This document shows positions 24,955 to 33,836 of a DNA stretch of 54,802 nt, one piece after another. The position numbers were made by a program, and so were the translations under genes. The first letter of the stretch is position 1, and the number at the start of each line of letters is the position of its first letter. Under the pieces are notes generated by a model. It searched no databases, was not told the origin of the DNA, and was given only the letters and a program-made list of their open reading frames with translations. This DNA comes from Clostridiales bacterium (GTDB taxonomy: Bacteria; Bacillota; Clostridia; Saccharofermentanales; Saccharofermentanaceae): NCBI GenBank assembly GCA_017513085.1, contig JAFWDK010000020.1, positions 1-54,802 on the forward strand. The letters run 5' to 3'.

Positions 24955-26559
24955 ATGCCACAACCAAGCGATAATGTAATGATCCAGCGCGTACCGCCGC
25001 AGAGCAAAGATGCCGAGCAGGCGGTGCTGTACTGCTGTCTGGAAAGTCAGGATGTCCTTCAGAAAGCCATGGGCATCCTTCTTGCCGAGGATTTCTATGA
25101 ACCGGCGCACAAGATCATCTATGACACGATCATTACCCTTTATTCCCAGTCCAAATCCGTGGACCTCATCACGGTCGGCGACAGCCTGCGCCGTGAGGGG
25201 AAACTCGAAAAGGTAGGCGGCATGACGTACCTGAGTACCATCGTGGATACCAGGTCGCTTCTTTCCAATTTTGATGAATATGTGAAGATCGTCCGGCAGA
25301 AGGCGCAGGCCCGCCGCATGATCAAGAATATCGACGAGATCCTGAAGATGTCGTATGAAGGCAAGATGGATATCAACAGCCTGATCGAGCTCGCGATCGG
25401 AAGACTTTCCGAGATGCGCGACATCAACCGCCAGGACAGTTCCTTTCTGGCCCTCAAAGACGTACTGGAGCACTCTCTGCGCGACATTCTCCATCCGGAG
25501 GACACCCGCGCGATCAAGAGCCACTTCTCCCTCGTGGATCACGTCACCAACGGATTCCGTCCGGGCACACTGACGATCGTCGCCGCCCGACCGGCTATGG
25601 GTAAATCCGCATTTGTGATCAACATCGCGACGAATGTCGCACTCTACGAAAAGAAAGCCGTCGCTTTCTTCAGCCTCGAGATGTCCGCCAAGGAAATCGG
25701 TAACCGTATCCTTTCCTCCCGCTGCGACATCCCGACCAGCGCCATCCAGTCCACCCGAGGCCTGGAAAAAGACCAGCTCGGCCGCATCACCTCGACATTA
25801 CCGGCACTGGGCGTGGCGCCTCTTTATATCGACGATCACTCGGGCCTTAATACGGCCGAGATGCTTACGCGCTGCCGTGAGTTAAAAGAACTTAGCAATA
25901 ACGAGCTGGGCATGATCTGTATCGACTATCTGCAGTTGATGCAGCCGGTGGCCCAGCGCACCAATTCCAGCCGTCAGCAGGAGATCTCGGAAATTTCCCG
26001 TTCTCTCAAGCTTATGGCAAAAGAACTGGACGTGCCGATCATTGCGCTTTCGCAGCTTTCGCGTGAGTCGGAAAAGAGAGACGACCACAGGCCTGTCCTC
26101 TCCGATCTGCGTGATTCCGGTGCTATCGAGCAGGACGCCGACCTTGTTATGTTTATCCATCGTCCGGAGTACTATCGTAGGAAAGATGAGCCGCAGGACG
26201 ACGAGGGCGAGAAGACCCAGATCAAGCAGGTCGACGAGGAGAAAGCCGAGCGCGCGGAGATCATCATTGCCAAGAACCGTCAAGGTCCGACCAAGACGGT
26301 GTACCTGTACTGGAACGGTTCCCGTACGACTTTCTTCCAGAAAGAAAAGGACAGAAAAGACGGCGTGGTGGGTCCTTCCGACCAGGATGCCCCACCGGAT
26401 TTCTCCGGCTCGTCGAGCGACGATGCGCTTTCCGATTTCGATGCGATCTTCAGCGAGCCGTCTGAAATGGAGTTCGATGAAGTCAGCTACGATGAGTCCG
26501 GCTTAGGTTTCGATGAACCGCCGGCCCCGGAAGCTCCGCCGGAGAGTGGTAGTTTTTAA
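24955..26559 (+). CDS. dnaB: Replicative DNA helicase
   Basis: The 534-residue hexameric 5'-3' helicase unwinds DNA at the fork. Seen: the N-terminal primase-interacting domain (about residues 8-110), the RecA-like motor with Walker A RPAMGKS (about 213-219), Walker B in MICIDYLQLM and the DnaB motif QLSRESEKR with a following DLRDSGAIEQDAD. After the usual end of the family (about 465) there is an additional acidic Asp/Ser/Pro tail of about 65 residues. The gene ends one base before tilS starts. Confidence 0.97.
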   Translation: MPQPSDNVMIQRVPPQSKDAEQAVLYCCLESQDVLQKAMGILLAEDFYEPAHKIIYDTIITLYSQSKSVDLITVGDSLRREGKLEKVGGMTYLSTIVDTRSLLSNFDEYVKIVRQKAQARRMIKNIDEILKMSYEGKMDINSLIELAIGRLSEMRDINRQDSSFLALKDVLEHSLRDILHPEDTRAIKSHFSLVDHVTNGFRPGTLTIVAARPAMGKSAFVINIATNVALYEKKAVAFFSLEMSAKEIGNRILSSRCDIPTSAIQSTRGLEKDQLGRITSTLPALGVAPLYIDDHSGLNTAEMLTRCRELKELSNNELGMICIDYLQLMQPVAQRTNSSRQQEISEISRSLKLMAKELDVPIIALSQLSRESEKRDDHRPVLSDLRDSGAIEQDADLVMFIHRPEYYRRKDEPQDDEGEKTQIKQVDEEKAERAEIIIAKNRQGPTKTVYLYWNGSRTTFFQKEKDRKDGVVGPSDQDAPPDFSGSSSDDALSDFDAIFSEPSEMEFDEVSYDESGLGFDEPPAPEAPPESGSF

Positions 26560-28071
26560 GTGGAAGATCTGATCCGCACGGTTGAAGAGTACATCAGGAA
26601 GCACTCGCTTCTTACCTCAAACCCTGTTTTCGTCGGGGTTTCGGGCGGGTGCGATTCAATGGCGCTTCTTTTTGTCTTACACGACATCCTAACAAGAAAA
26701 TATCCGGAAACTCCGATCAAGGCTATCCACATCCATCACGGCATCCGCGGCGCAGAAGCGGACGAGGACGAAGCCGTAGCGCAAAAATACTGCGAAACAC
26801 TAGGCGTGCCTTTTGAGAGTTACCGCTTAGACATCCCGGACCTGGCCAAAGAAAACAAACACAGCCTCGAGACCGAAGGAAGGATCCGGCGCTATGCGCT
26901 TTTTGCCGAACTCAGTCAGGACGGCGGCGTCGTGGCCGTGGCCCATCACATGGAAGACCAGGCGGAGAGCGTCGCCATGCATCTGTTCCGCGGAAGCGGC
27001 ATGGAGGGCCTCGTCGGCATGCGCCCCCGAAGCGGCAACGTGATCCGGCCGTTCCTGTGCCTGCACAAGGCCGATATCCGCGCGTTCTGCGCCTCACAGA
27101 ATATTCCGTTCCGCGAGGACCGGACCAATCTCGACACCGCGTATTCCCGCAATTTCTTCCGCAACGAAGTCTTCCCGCTGATCGACCGCGGCGTGCACCA
27201 GTCCCCGGTCGAAGCGCTCTGCGGCCTGAGCGACCGCATCCGCGAGGAAAACGATTATCTTGATCTTCTTGCTTCAAAAGCACTGGACGAGGTGTGCCCG
27301 GGTGGTGGTTTTTCCGTGTCTGCGGGTCAGATCCTTGCGCATCCGCTCAGGCTCCGTATCCTCAAGAAACTGGCGCTCCGGGCGTGGGGCGATATCGTGG
27401 ATATCGAGGCGTGCCATTGGGAAAGCATCCTTTCCATGATGGAGAAGAACGAGAGCAACAAGCGTCTCAGCCTTCCGGGCGGCCGGGTGGCGAGAATGCA
27501 GCAAGGGCGAGTGCTTTTGGAGCGGGACGGGGCGGATGCGTCGTTGATGGACGGCGGAAAGAGAGAAGGCGTCGGGGTTCTGGTCAAAAAGGAGGATGCC
27601 GGTCGTGAACTGCCGCTGGCGTCGATTCCATGCGGAAAAAACGTTAATTTTTTTCAAAGTTTCGTCAGAATCAGGCTCGATTCCATTGAGAAAGAGGCGG
27701 AGGTAGTTTATAATGATACGACATGGTTTATTCCCGAATCTGTCTTGGGAAGAGCCGTGTTGCGGACCAGAAAAGAAGGAGATACCGTTTGTCGGGCCGG
27801 CACGTCCTTGAACAAGGATCTGCGGCGTTTTATGAACGATGTGCATATTCCGGCAGATGAGAGAGACCAACTGCTTCTGGTTGCGGAAGAGGATCGGGTT
27901 CTTTGGGTGCCCGGACATCTTCACGCAATAGGTTTTATCGATGCGCCGTCGAGGGAGAAATACTTCGAGTCCGTGCGCGACGGGGCGGACCCGGCGGGTT
28001 CCCCGGAGAAATTATCCGCAGACAGCAAGCCGGAAAACGAGAAGATTTACCGGCTGGAGCTTTTGACATAG
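26560..28071 (+). CDS. tilS: tRNA(Ile)-lysidine synthetase
   Basis: The 503-residue enzyme turns C34 of tRNA-Ile(CAU) into lysidine with ATP and lysine, so that it reads AUA. Seen: the PP-loop SGGCDS (residues 28-33), the HIHHGIRGAEADEDE segment, HHMEDQAE (about 128-135) and the C-terminal substrate-binding domain ending in a hydrophobic tail. The start is GTG at 26560, right after the dnaB stop, so translation is probably coupled. It carries two AGTGCTTTT words (27276 on the minus strand, 27510). Confidence 0.95.
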   Translation: MEDLIRTVEEYIRKHSLLTSNPVFVGVSGGCDSMALLFVLHDILTRKYPETPIKAIHIHHGIRGAEADEDEAVAQKYCETLGVPFESYRLDIPDLAKENKHSLETEGRIRRYALFAELSQDGGVVAVAHHMEDQAESVAMHLFRGSGMEGLVGMRPRSGNVIRPFLCLHKADIRAFCASQNIPFREDRTNLDTAYSRNFFRNEVFPLIDRGVHQSPVEALCGLSDRIREENDYLDLLASKALDEVCPGGGFSVSAGQILAHPLRLRILKKLALRAWGDIVDIEACHWESILSMMEKNESNKRLSLPGGRVARMQQGRVLLERDGADASLMDGGKREGVGVLVKKEDAGRELPLASIPCGKNVNFFQSFVRIRLDSIEKEAEVVYNDTTWFIPESVLGRAVLRTRKEGDTVCRAGTSLNKDLRRFMNDVHIPADERDQLLLVAEEDRVLWVPGHLHAIGFIDAPSREKYFESVRDGADPAGSPEKLSADSKPENEKIYRLELLT

Positions 28072-28086
28072 AAGAAGGGGACACGA

Positions 28087-28626
28087 ATGGAACGGATTTC
28101 AGATGTACTTATTTCCCGTGAGACGATCGAAGAATTTGTTAGCCGCCTGGGAGAACAGATCTCCAAAGACTATAACGGCGAGGAGATCGTCGTGATCGGC
28201 GTTTTGAAGGGCGCTTGTGTTTTCCTGTCGGATCTGATCCGTAAGATCACCTGCCCGGTGATCCTTGATTTTATGCAGGTCTCCAGCTATTTCAACGGCA
28301 CCGTTTCCACCGGCAACGTCCGGATCCGCAAGGATGTCGATCTTGATCTGGAAGGCAAGAATATCCTGATCGTAGAGGACATCATCGACAGCGGAATTAC
28401 CATGACGAGTCTTCTTCGGGAGCTTTCGGCAAGAAATCCCAAGAGCATCAAGGTGTGCGCGGCATTTGACAAGCCGAGCCGCCGTAAAGTGAATTTTCAA
28501 GCAGACTATATCGGGATGGAGATCCCGGATGCTTTTGTCATCGGATATGGTCTGGACTATGCGGGAAAATACAGAAACCTTCCCGATGTTTGTGTACTTG
28601 AACTTGATGGAGGTAACGAAACATGA
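28087..28626 (+). CDS. hpt: Hypoxanthine phosphoribosyltransferase
   Basis: A 179-residue purine-salvage enzyme joining hypoxanthine or guanine to PRPP. Seen: [13 protein letters not shown] (about residues 38-50), FMQVSSY (about 62-68), and the PRPP-binding [11 protein letters not shown] (about 97-107), followed by KPSRRKV. It sits between tilS and ftsH, the standard order in Firmicutes, and its stop overlaps the ftsH start (ATGA). Length and motifs match the family fully. Confidence 0.96.
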   Translation: MERISDVLISRETIEEFVSRLGEQISKDYNGEEIVVIGVLKGACVFLSDLIRKITCPVILDFMQVSSYFNGTVSTGNVRIRKDVDLDLEGKNILIVEDIIDSGITMTSLLRELSARNPKSIKVCAAFDKPSRRKVNFQADYIGMEIPDAFVIGYGLDYAGKYRNLPDVCVLELDGGNET

Positions 28627-30716
28627 GTCAAATTGAGAAAAAGCCGATGAAGTCATTCAGCGGTCTTCCGTTCTACCTGGTCCTTGTGGTGATCCTGGTA
28701 GTGACTTCGATCTTCTTCTTCGATACTACTTCGAAGAAGTCGACATCCCTATCGGAGGCTTTGAACTTGATCAGCGACAAGACGGTAGTGAAAGAGGACG
28801 TCGTGCTCAACGGCAATACGCTGAAATTCAAGTATTATGATTCAACCACAGGTAAGAAGGCCGAGGTCAGCAAGGATGTTCCTTACGATTCTGAGGACCA
28901 TGTGCTGACGATCCTGATCGATGCGGAGAAATCCGGTGCGATCGAGAAATTCGAATATAAGCAGCCGACAGACGTAAGCGCGATCATGTCAGGCATTATG
29001 ATCGTCCTGATGGTCGCCGCCATGATCTTCTTCGTATGGCTGAATTTCTCCCGTAACGCCGGTGAGGGCAGAAACGCTATGAATTTCGGTCGAAGCAAAG
29101 CGAAGCTTCACGATCCGTCCAAGAACAAGGTGACTTTCGCCGATGTCGCGGGCGCAGACGAAGAGAAGGAAGAGCTCGCCGAAGTCGTGGACTTCCTGAA
29201 AAATCCGAAGAAGTACTCCGCACTTGGCGCGAAGATCCCGAAGGGTATTCTTCTGAATGGTGCCCCGGGTACCGGTAAAACATTGCTGGCGAAAGCTGTT
29301 GCCGGCGAGGCGGGCGTTCCGTTCTTCTCGATATCCGGTTCCGATTTCGTAGAAATGTTCGTCGGTGTCGGTGCAAGCCGCGTACGAGATCTTTTCGATA
29401 ATGCCAAGAAGAATTCACCATGTATCGTGTTCATCGATGAGATCGATGCCGTAGGCCGTCACAGAGGCGCCGGTATGGGCGGTGGCCACGATGAGCGTGA
29501 GCAGACATTGAACCAGTTACTCGTCGAAATGGATGGTTTCGGTCCGAACGAGGGCGTTATCGTTATCGCGGCGACCAACCGTATCGATATCCTTGACCCG
29601 GCACTCCTGCGTCCAGGCCGTTTCGACCGTCGTGTGCAGGTTGCCCGTCCTGACATCAAGGGCCGTGCGCAGATCCTGAAAGTTCATGCGAAGAACAAGC
29701 CTTTGGCTCCGGATGTGGATCTGAAGGAAATCGCCAAGATCACTCCCGGTTATACCGGTGCGGATCTGGCCAATCTTTTGAACGAAGCAGCTCTCCTGGC
29801 TGCCCGTAAGAATGCTAAGCAGATCACTAAAGCGGAGGTTTCCGAGGCTGTATTCAAGGTCATGATCGGACCGGAGAAGAAGAGCCGTGTGATCACGGAC
29901 AAGGAGAAGCGCCTGACCGCGTTCCACGAGGCCGGCCATGCTATCGTTCTGCGTACAGTTTCCGAGACCGAGCACGTCGAGCGTGTCTCCATCATCCCGG
30001 CAGGTGGCGCCGGCGGTTACACCGCGCATAAGCCGGATGAGGATATCTACTACACAACCAGAAAGCAGTTGATCGATTCGATCATGATCTCTCTTGGTGG
30101 CCGTGCTGCCGAACAGATCATCCTCGGCGAGATCAGCACCGGTGCTTCTTCCGACTTGCAGCACTGCAATTCCGTAGCTCGTGAGATGATCACCCGCTAT
30201 GGTATGAGTGAGAGCTTCCCGAACGTAGTCTTCGATGACGACGACGAGGTATTCATCGGTAAGAGCTACGGTCACACCAAGAGTTACAGCGATAAGTACG
30301 CGGCAATGATCGATGAGGAGATCTGCCATATTATCGATAAGGCATATAAGGATGTACTGGATCTCTTGAACGCAAGACTTTCCATCCTCAACGGTGTTGC
30401 GCAGCGACTCCTGGAAAAAGAGAAGATCGAAGGTCCGGAGTTCGAAGAACTCTACGTCAACGATGGTGTTCTCCCGGCCGGTTCGGCTTTCCTGACATCA
30501 TCTTCCGATGCTGCTTCTTCTGCTTCTTCCGACGCGGTCGGCGATTCCGCTTCCTCGTCTGATGCAGTTGCCACGCCGGCTTCTGAAGCATCCGAAAACG
30601 CGGAGAGCGACGATACCGCTTCCGAGACTACCGCGACGGCACCGGAAACAACGGAAGAGCCGACAACAGGCTCCGCAGTTCCGACCGAGATCACGGACGA
30701 CACTCCGAAGAGCTAA
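28623..30716 (+). CDS. ftsH: ATP-dependent zinc metalloprotease FtsH
   Basis: A 697-residue membrane AAA protease that removes damaged or short-lived membrane and cytosolic proteins. Seen: two membrane helices (about residues 15-33 and 118-139), Walker A GAPGTGKT (about 213-220), Walker [11 protein letters not shown], the SRH region [18 protein letters not shown], and the zinc site HEAGH (about 436-440). A Ser/Ala/Thr-rich, acidic low-complexity tail of about 85 residues is appended after the protease domain. It overlaps hpt by four bases and ends the operon before a stem-loop at 30741. Confidence 0.97.
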   Translation: MSQIEKKPMKSFSGLPFYLVLVVILVVTSIFFFDTTSKKSTSLSEALNLISDKTVVKEDVVLNGNTLKFKYYDSTTGKKAEVSKDVPYDSEDHVLTILIDAEKSGAIEKFEYKQPTDVSAIMSGIMIVLMVAAMIFFVWLNFSRNAGEGRNAMNFGRSKAKLHDPSKNKVTFADVAGADEEKEELAEVVDFLKNPKKYSALGAKIPKGILLNGAPGTGKTLLAKAVAGEAGVPFFSISGSDFVEMFVGVGASRVRDLFDNAKKNSPCIVFIDEIDAVGRHRGAGMGGGHDEREQTLNQLLVEMDGFGPNEGVIVIAATNRIDILDPALLRPGRFDRRVQVARPDIKGRAQILKVHAKNKPLAPDVDLKEIAKITPGYTGADLANLLNEAALLAARKNAKQITKAEVSEAVFKVMIGPEKKSRVITDKEKRLTAFHEAGHAIVLRTVSETEHVERVSIIPAGGAGGYTAHKPDEDIYYTTRKQLIDSIMISLGGRAAEQIILGEISTGASSDLQHCNSVAREMITRYGMSESFPNVVFDDDDEVFIGKSYGHTKSYSDKYAAMIDEEICHIIDKAYKDVLDLLNARLSILNGVAQRLLEKEKIEGPEFEELYVNDGVLPAGSAFLTSSSDAASSASSDAVGDSASSSDAVATPASEASENAESDDTASETTATAPETTEEPTTGSAVPTEITDDTPKS

Positions 30717-30740
30717 GCGCTTCTAACAACGAAACTACGA

Positions 30741-30777
30741 AAACGGCCATGTTCGCCAAACGCGGGCATGGCCGTTT
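30741..30777. terminator. Stem-loop after ftsH
   Basis: AAACGGCCATG and CATGGCCGTTT form a perfect 11-bp stem. The following T tract is weak (GTTTGCT), so it could be a terminator or an mRNA-stabilising hairpin. Confidence 0.6.
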
Positions 30778-31017
30778 GCTATGGGGCGTTGTTGTTGTGC
30801 TTGTGATGTGATAGTGTTGTGGTTGCGCTGTGGCTGCGTTGTGGCTGCGGTTCGGGTGTCGAGGTGGATTCCCGGCGGACATTGTGGCCTGATGCTTTTG
30901 CATGGTTCAGAGGGCATGGCCGCGATTGGAAGCATGCCGGACCGGATCCTTCATTTGCTTGATTCTGTCTTTCCTCCGTTCACAACTTAGCACTTTCTTT
31001 ATTTTATGAGTATATTT
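30778..31017. other. Intergenic region, GT-rich
   Basis: Bases 30785-30860 are a run of GTTGTG/GGCTGCGTT-like imperfect repeats. The remainder is unstructured. I see no gene or clear promoter. Confidence 0.4.
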
Positions 31018-31092
31018 CTTAAACCCGCCTTAGCGATCGGTTAATCTGCGCTGTGTAAGATAGAGACATAAAGAAAACAAAGTCACGGAGGG
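31018..31092 (+). promoter_or_regulatory. Conserved promoter/leader block, copy B
   Basis: CTTAA, 32 bases, GTAAGATAGAGACAT (31055-31069) and CGGAGGG (31086-31092) repeat the arrangement of 1542-1617 without gaps up to the 15-mer. It precedes the gene at 31100. Confidence 0.6.
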
Positions 31093-31099
31093 TACGAAC

Positions 31100-31333
31100 A
31101 TGACAAGTGAAAACAGAGCCATTATTGAAGAAGCAGTAGCAAAGAAGAGCACAAGCGCCGTTCTGACGGGAAAAGCAGTTACCGGTGCAGTAGGACTTAT
31201 CGGTGCGGCCGTATCGCTGGTTCTGATCGGAATAGGAATCTGTAAACATGACATGATGCAGGTCTTCGTATTTGGATTCACCGCACTGAGCGGCACAGCT
31301 TCGTTTATCCGCGCAATCAAGAGAGAAAAGTGA
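31100..31333 (+). CDS. Small two-helix membrane protein, unknown function
   Basis: The 77-residue protein has a charged N-terminal stretch (about residues 1-18), hydrophobic segments at about 27-46 and 52-68, and a basic C-terminus (RAIKREK). CGGAGGG is seven bases before the ATG. It is not clearly similar in sequence to the product of 1626-1877, but the two genes share their upstream 75 bases and the general membrane-hairpin plan, so they are probably controlled together. No family is recognised. Confidence 0.7.
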   Translation: MTSENRAIIEEAVAKKSTSAVLTGKAVTGAVGLIGAAVSLVLIGIGICKHDMMQVFVFGFTALSGTASFIRAIKREK

Positions 31334-31389
31334 CGAACACAACACCGAACAGTCTTTCGGAAACCAGGAAAGTCCGGTCTGATTAGGAC

Positions 31390-31747
31390 GATTACGGGTG
31401 AAAATGAAGAAATCGCGAATTCACCCGTAATCCGTTTCCGTGACGCCGGGTCGATTACGGGTGAAAATGAAAAAATGCCGAATTCACCCGTAATCCGTTT
31501 CCGTGACGCCGGGTCGATTACGGGTGAAAATGAAGAAATGCCGAATTCACCCGTAATCCGTTTCCGTGACGCCAGGTCGATTACGGGTGAAAATGAAAAA
31601 ATTGCGAATTCACCCGTAATCCGTTTCCGTGATGCCAGGTCAATTACGGGTGAAAATGAAGAAATGCCGAATTCACCCGTAATCCGTTTCCGTGACGCCG
31701 GGTCGATTACGGGTGAAAATGAAAAAATGCCGGATTCACCCGTAAAT
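31390..31747. repeat. Hairpin array 2, exact 63-bp period, six units
   Basis: Units start at 31390, 31453, 31516, 31579, 31642 and 31705. Each has a 43-nt hairpin (arms GATTACGGGTGAA and TTCACCCGTAATC, loop about 17 nt) and a 20-nt spacer CGTTTCCGTGACGCCGGGTC; the last unit lacks the spacer. Units differ at only a few positions. The reading frame across the array is open on the plus strand (21-residue repeats) simply because 63 is divisible by three; no good ribosome binding site is seen. The rest of 31334-31905 holds a terminator only. Confidence 0.9.
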
Positions 31748-31821
31748 TCGCCGATTAGCGGCGGCTAACTTGTTCCCGGCTGGGCGAACTTGGCTCGGTC
31801 ACAACACCTCACCCATAAGAG

Positions 31822-31857
31822 AAGGGTGCCTCACATCCATTGTGAAGGCACCCTTTC
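31822..31857. terminator. Hairpin downstream of the lipoprotein cluster
   Basis: AAGGGTGCCT pairs with AGGCACCCTT over a loop of about 14 bases. It lies past the stop of the leftward lipoprotein gene at 31906. T tracts are short on both sides. Confidence 0.55.
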
Positions 31858-31905
31858 ATTGTTTCCATATTTCCCAGCAAAAGCAAAGCACTTGCCGTTT
31901 CTATA

Positions 31906-33726
31906 TCAGCCGCCAAAGTTCACTCGGTAGAACAGCTCATCGCAGGGAACGCCACTGACGGTTCCGGGATAATCGCTCTTATATGAGCAGGCGATATAGA
32001 CATCTTCCGCCGAAGGATCCAGGCTCAGCACTTTGAACTGGACAAGAGCCTGCTCCGGGTAGTACGCAACAAGCGCCAGAGAGGTTCCCTTCGGAAGTTC
32101 GATCTCATCACTGAATTCACCGGAATTGTAGTTGTATTGATATGCTTTGAAAGAACGCTTGGTCTCAAGACCTGTGCCGAAAGTGGTCAGGAAGGTCTTT
32201 GTTGCCGTAGGCATACCCTTCTTTCCAAGAAGCGTCATATCTGAATAAAGAACGTGCGTGCCGGCTACATCGTCGATGAAAGAGAATACAAACTCGCTTG
32301 GGTTCAGGAATGTTTCTTCATCCAAAGAAGAGCCATCAGCCTTCACGACATCGTCGATGTATTTGATTTTGCCGTTTTCCAGCTTTAATGCATAGCAGGC
32401 AAACCAGGCATCCTCTTCACAAACGGAAAGATAGATGTACTGGCCGTCGTCGGTCTGAACGAAATAGATACCATCGCAGTCACCGTAGGAATCCGGAAGA
32501 TCTTTGGAACTGCTGTAGAGCTGCTTGCCGTTCAAAGAAATCGTGAAAGAGAATCCCCAGTCATAACTGTCGGTCTCTGCGTTGACAGAAAGCGTATCCA
32601 TTTTGCCGTCACCATCGAAGTCCCAGCAGAACTGGCCATCCGGAGAAACCAGAGAGAAATATTGCGGCGTGTGACCGAAGAAATCCATGTTGAACAATGA
32701 CGGGTTGGCGATGGCATTGACCTTGATACTATGACGGGCCCAGGAGTCATTACCGTAAATGTGGAAGGTGATGCCGTCATAGGTAAGATTGAACTGGACC
32801 GAACCATCCTGGATCGCTTTCTTGGCATACTCGGTCAGTTCCGCTTTCGTTTCATCATCTGTATAGTGATCAAGAGCCTGGATGCCCTGGAGAACGAGAT
32901 CCGTAACAGCTGCTTTGTCCTTAACGACATCGTCCAGAGTAATATCCGCTCCGGTATCGGAAAGGAAGTTGTACGACTTGACCGTGCCATCTTCGAGAAG
33001 CGGGGATTCGGTTACGACAAAAGAAACGAACTGGTTGTCGAAACGATAGCGGTTTATCATGACATCGATGTATTGTGACTCATATTTGGTGCCTTTTTCG
33101 ATATAATCAGACAACTTCTTCAGAGCAATTTTGTATTTGGCCTCCGCATCGGAAATGTGCTCACTGAGAGCTTTTTCGACAGCTTTCTTGACGTTCGGGT
33201 ATTCATCGTCGTAGAAGGTGATATTTTCCGCTCGCAAGCTTGCTGCCAGACCGAAACCATATTCGGACTGGCCGTCGTTAAAGGTGTATGCCTTACCGTC
33301 GTATTGCGGATTGCTTGCGTTGAGGTACTTAAGATCCGTATCGAACATCTTGTCAGAAACGGACGGCTTGGAAGCAGGCGTCGGAGTTGGCGCAGATGTC
33401 GGCTTCGGCGTAGCGGTCGGAGTCGGCGTAGCACTCTCAGAACTTTCGGAACTCTCAGAACTCTCGGAGCTTTCGGAAGATTCAGAAGACTCCGAGGTAT
33501 CGGAAGAGGATTCTTCCGTTTCCGTAGCAGACTCTGTAGCAGATTCTGTCGGTTTTTCTGTGGTTTCTTCCGTTGATTCTGAAGTTTCCTCAGTATCAGA
33601 GGTTTCAGCTGTTGTTGCCGTATTGGATTCACGCGTGGTGCGTGTCGAAGATCTTGTCGATCTGCGGCAGCCTGCCAGGGACAAACACATGGTAAGACCA
33701 AGTAATGCAGAAATAACTTTTTTCAT
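31906..33726 (-). CDS. Paralogous lipoprotein 1 of 4
   Basis: A 606-residue lipoprotein (start 33726; LSLAGC lipobox, cysteine 20). After the cysteine come a TRTTRES motif, a Ser/Thr/Glu-rich stalk with SSE repeats (about 35-95) and a TPTP segment, then a globular domain (about 120-606). The latter holds a LTYDGI motif and a Ca-binding-like DFDGDGKMD loop. The central part recalls DUF3298/RsiV-type domains, tentatively. It is the most downstream of four tandem paralogues read leftwards. Function is unknown; a cell-surface sensor or glycan-binding role is conceivable. Confidence 0.8.
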   Translation of the reverse strand: MKKVISALLGLTMCLSLAGCRRSTRSSTRTTRESNTATTAETSDTEETSESTEETTEKPTESATESATETEESSSDTSESSESSESSESSESSESSESATPTPTATPKPTSAPTPTPASKPSVSDKMFDTDLKYLNASNPQYDGKAYTFNDGQSEYGFGLAASLRAENITFYDDEYPNVKKAVEKALSEHISDAEAKYKIALKKLSDYIEKGTKYESQYIDVMINRYRFDNQFVSFVVTESPLLEDGTVKSYNFLSDTGADITLDDVVKDKAAVTDLVLQGIQALDHYTDDETKAELTEYAKKAIQDGSVQFNLTYDGITFHIYGNDSWARHSIKVNAIANPSLFNMDFFGHTPQYFSLVSPDGQFCWDFDGDGKMDTLSVNAETDSYDWGFSFTISLNGKQLYSSSKDLPDSYGDCDGIYFVQTDDGQYIYLSVCEEDAWFACYALKLENGKIKYIDDVVKADGSSLDEETFLNPSEFVFSFIDDVAGTHVLYSDMTLLGKKGMPTATKTFLTTFGTGLETKRSFKAYQYNYNSGEFSDEIELPKGTSLALVAYYPEQALVQFKVLSLDPSAEDVYIACSYKSDYPGTVSGVPCDELFYRVNFGG

Positions 33727-33836
33727 TTGAATTAATACTCCTTTTCTTATGATCAAAAAGAATAACCTTTTTTACTATACACCTTTTTCTTCGAAGCGGC
33801 ATATCGAATGTTGAATCCGCACTGGCACTGCGAGCA

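Noticed and set aside
31390..31747. CRISPR array
   Set aside because: The segments between palindromes are the same in every unit, so there are no unique spacers, and no cas genes lie in the window.
31475..31768. 97-residue ORF of 21-residue repeats across array 2
   Set aside because: The frame is open only because the unit is 63 bp. There is no ribosome binding site, and the unit differences include non-conservative changes.
33157..33730. Plus-strand ORFs over the Ser/Glu stalk of lipoprotein 1
   Set aside because: They are complements of low-complexity stalk codons. The minus-strand lipoprotein has a signal peptide and a conserved paralogous domain.
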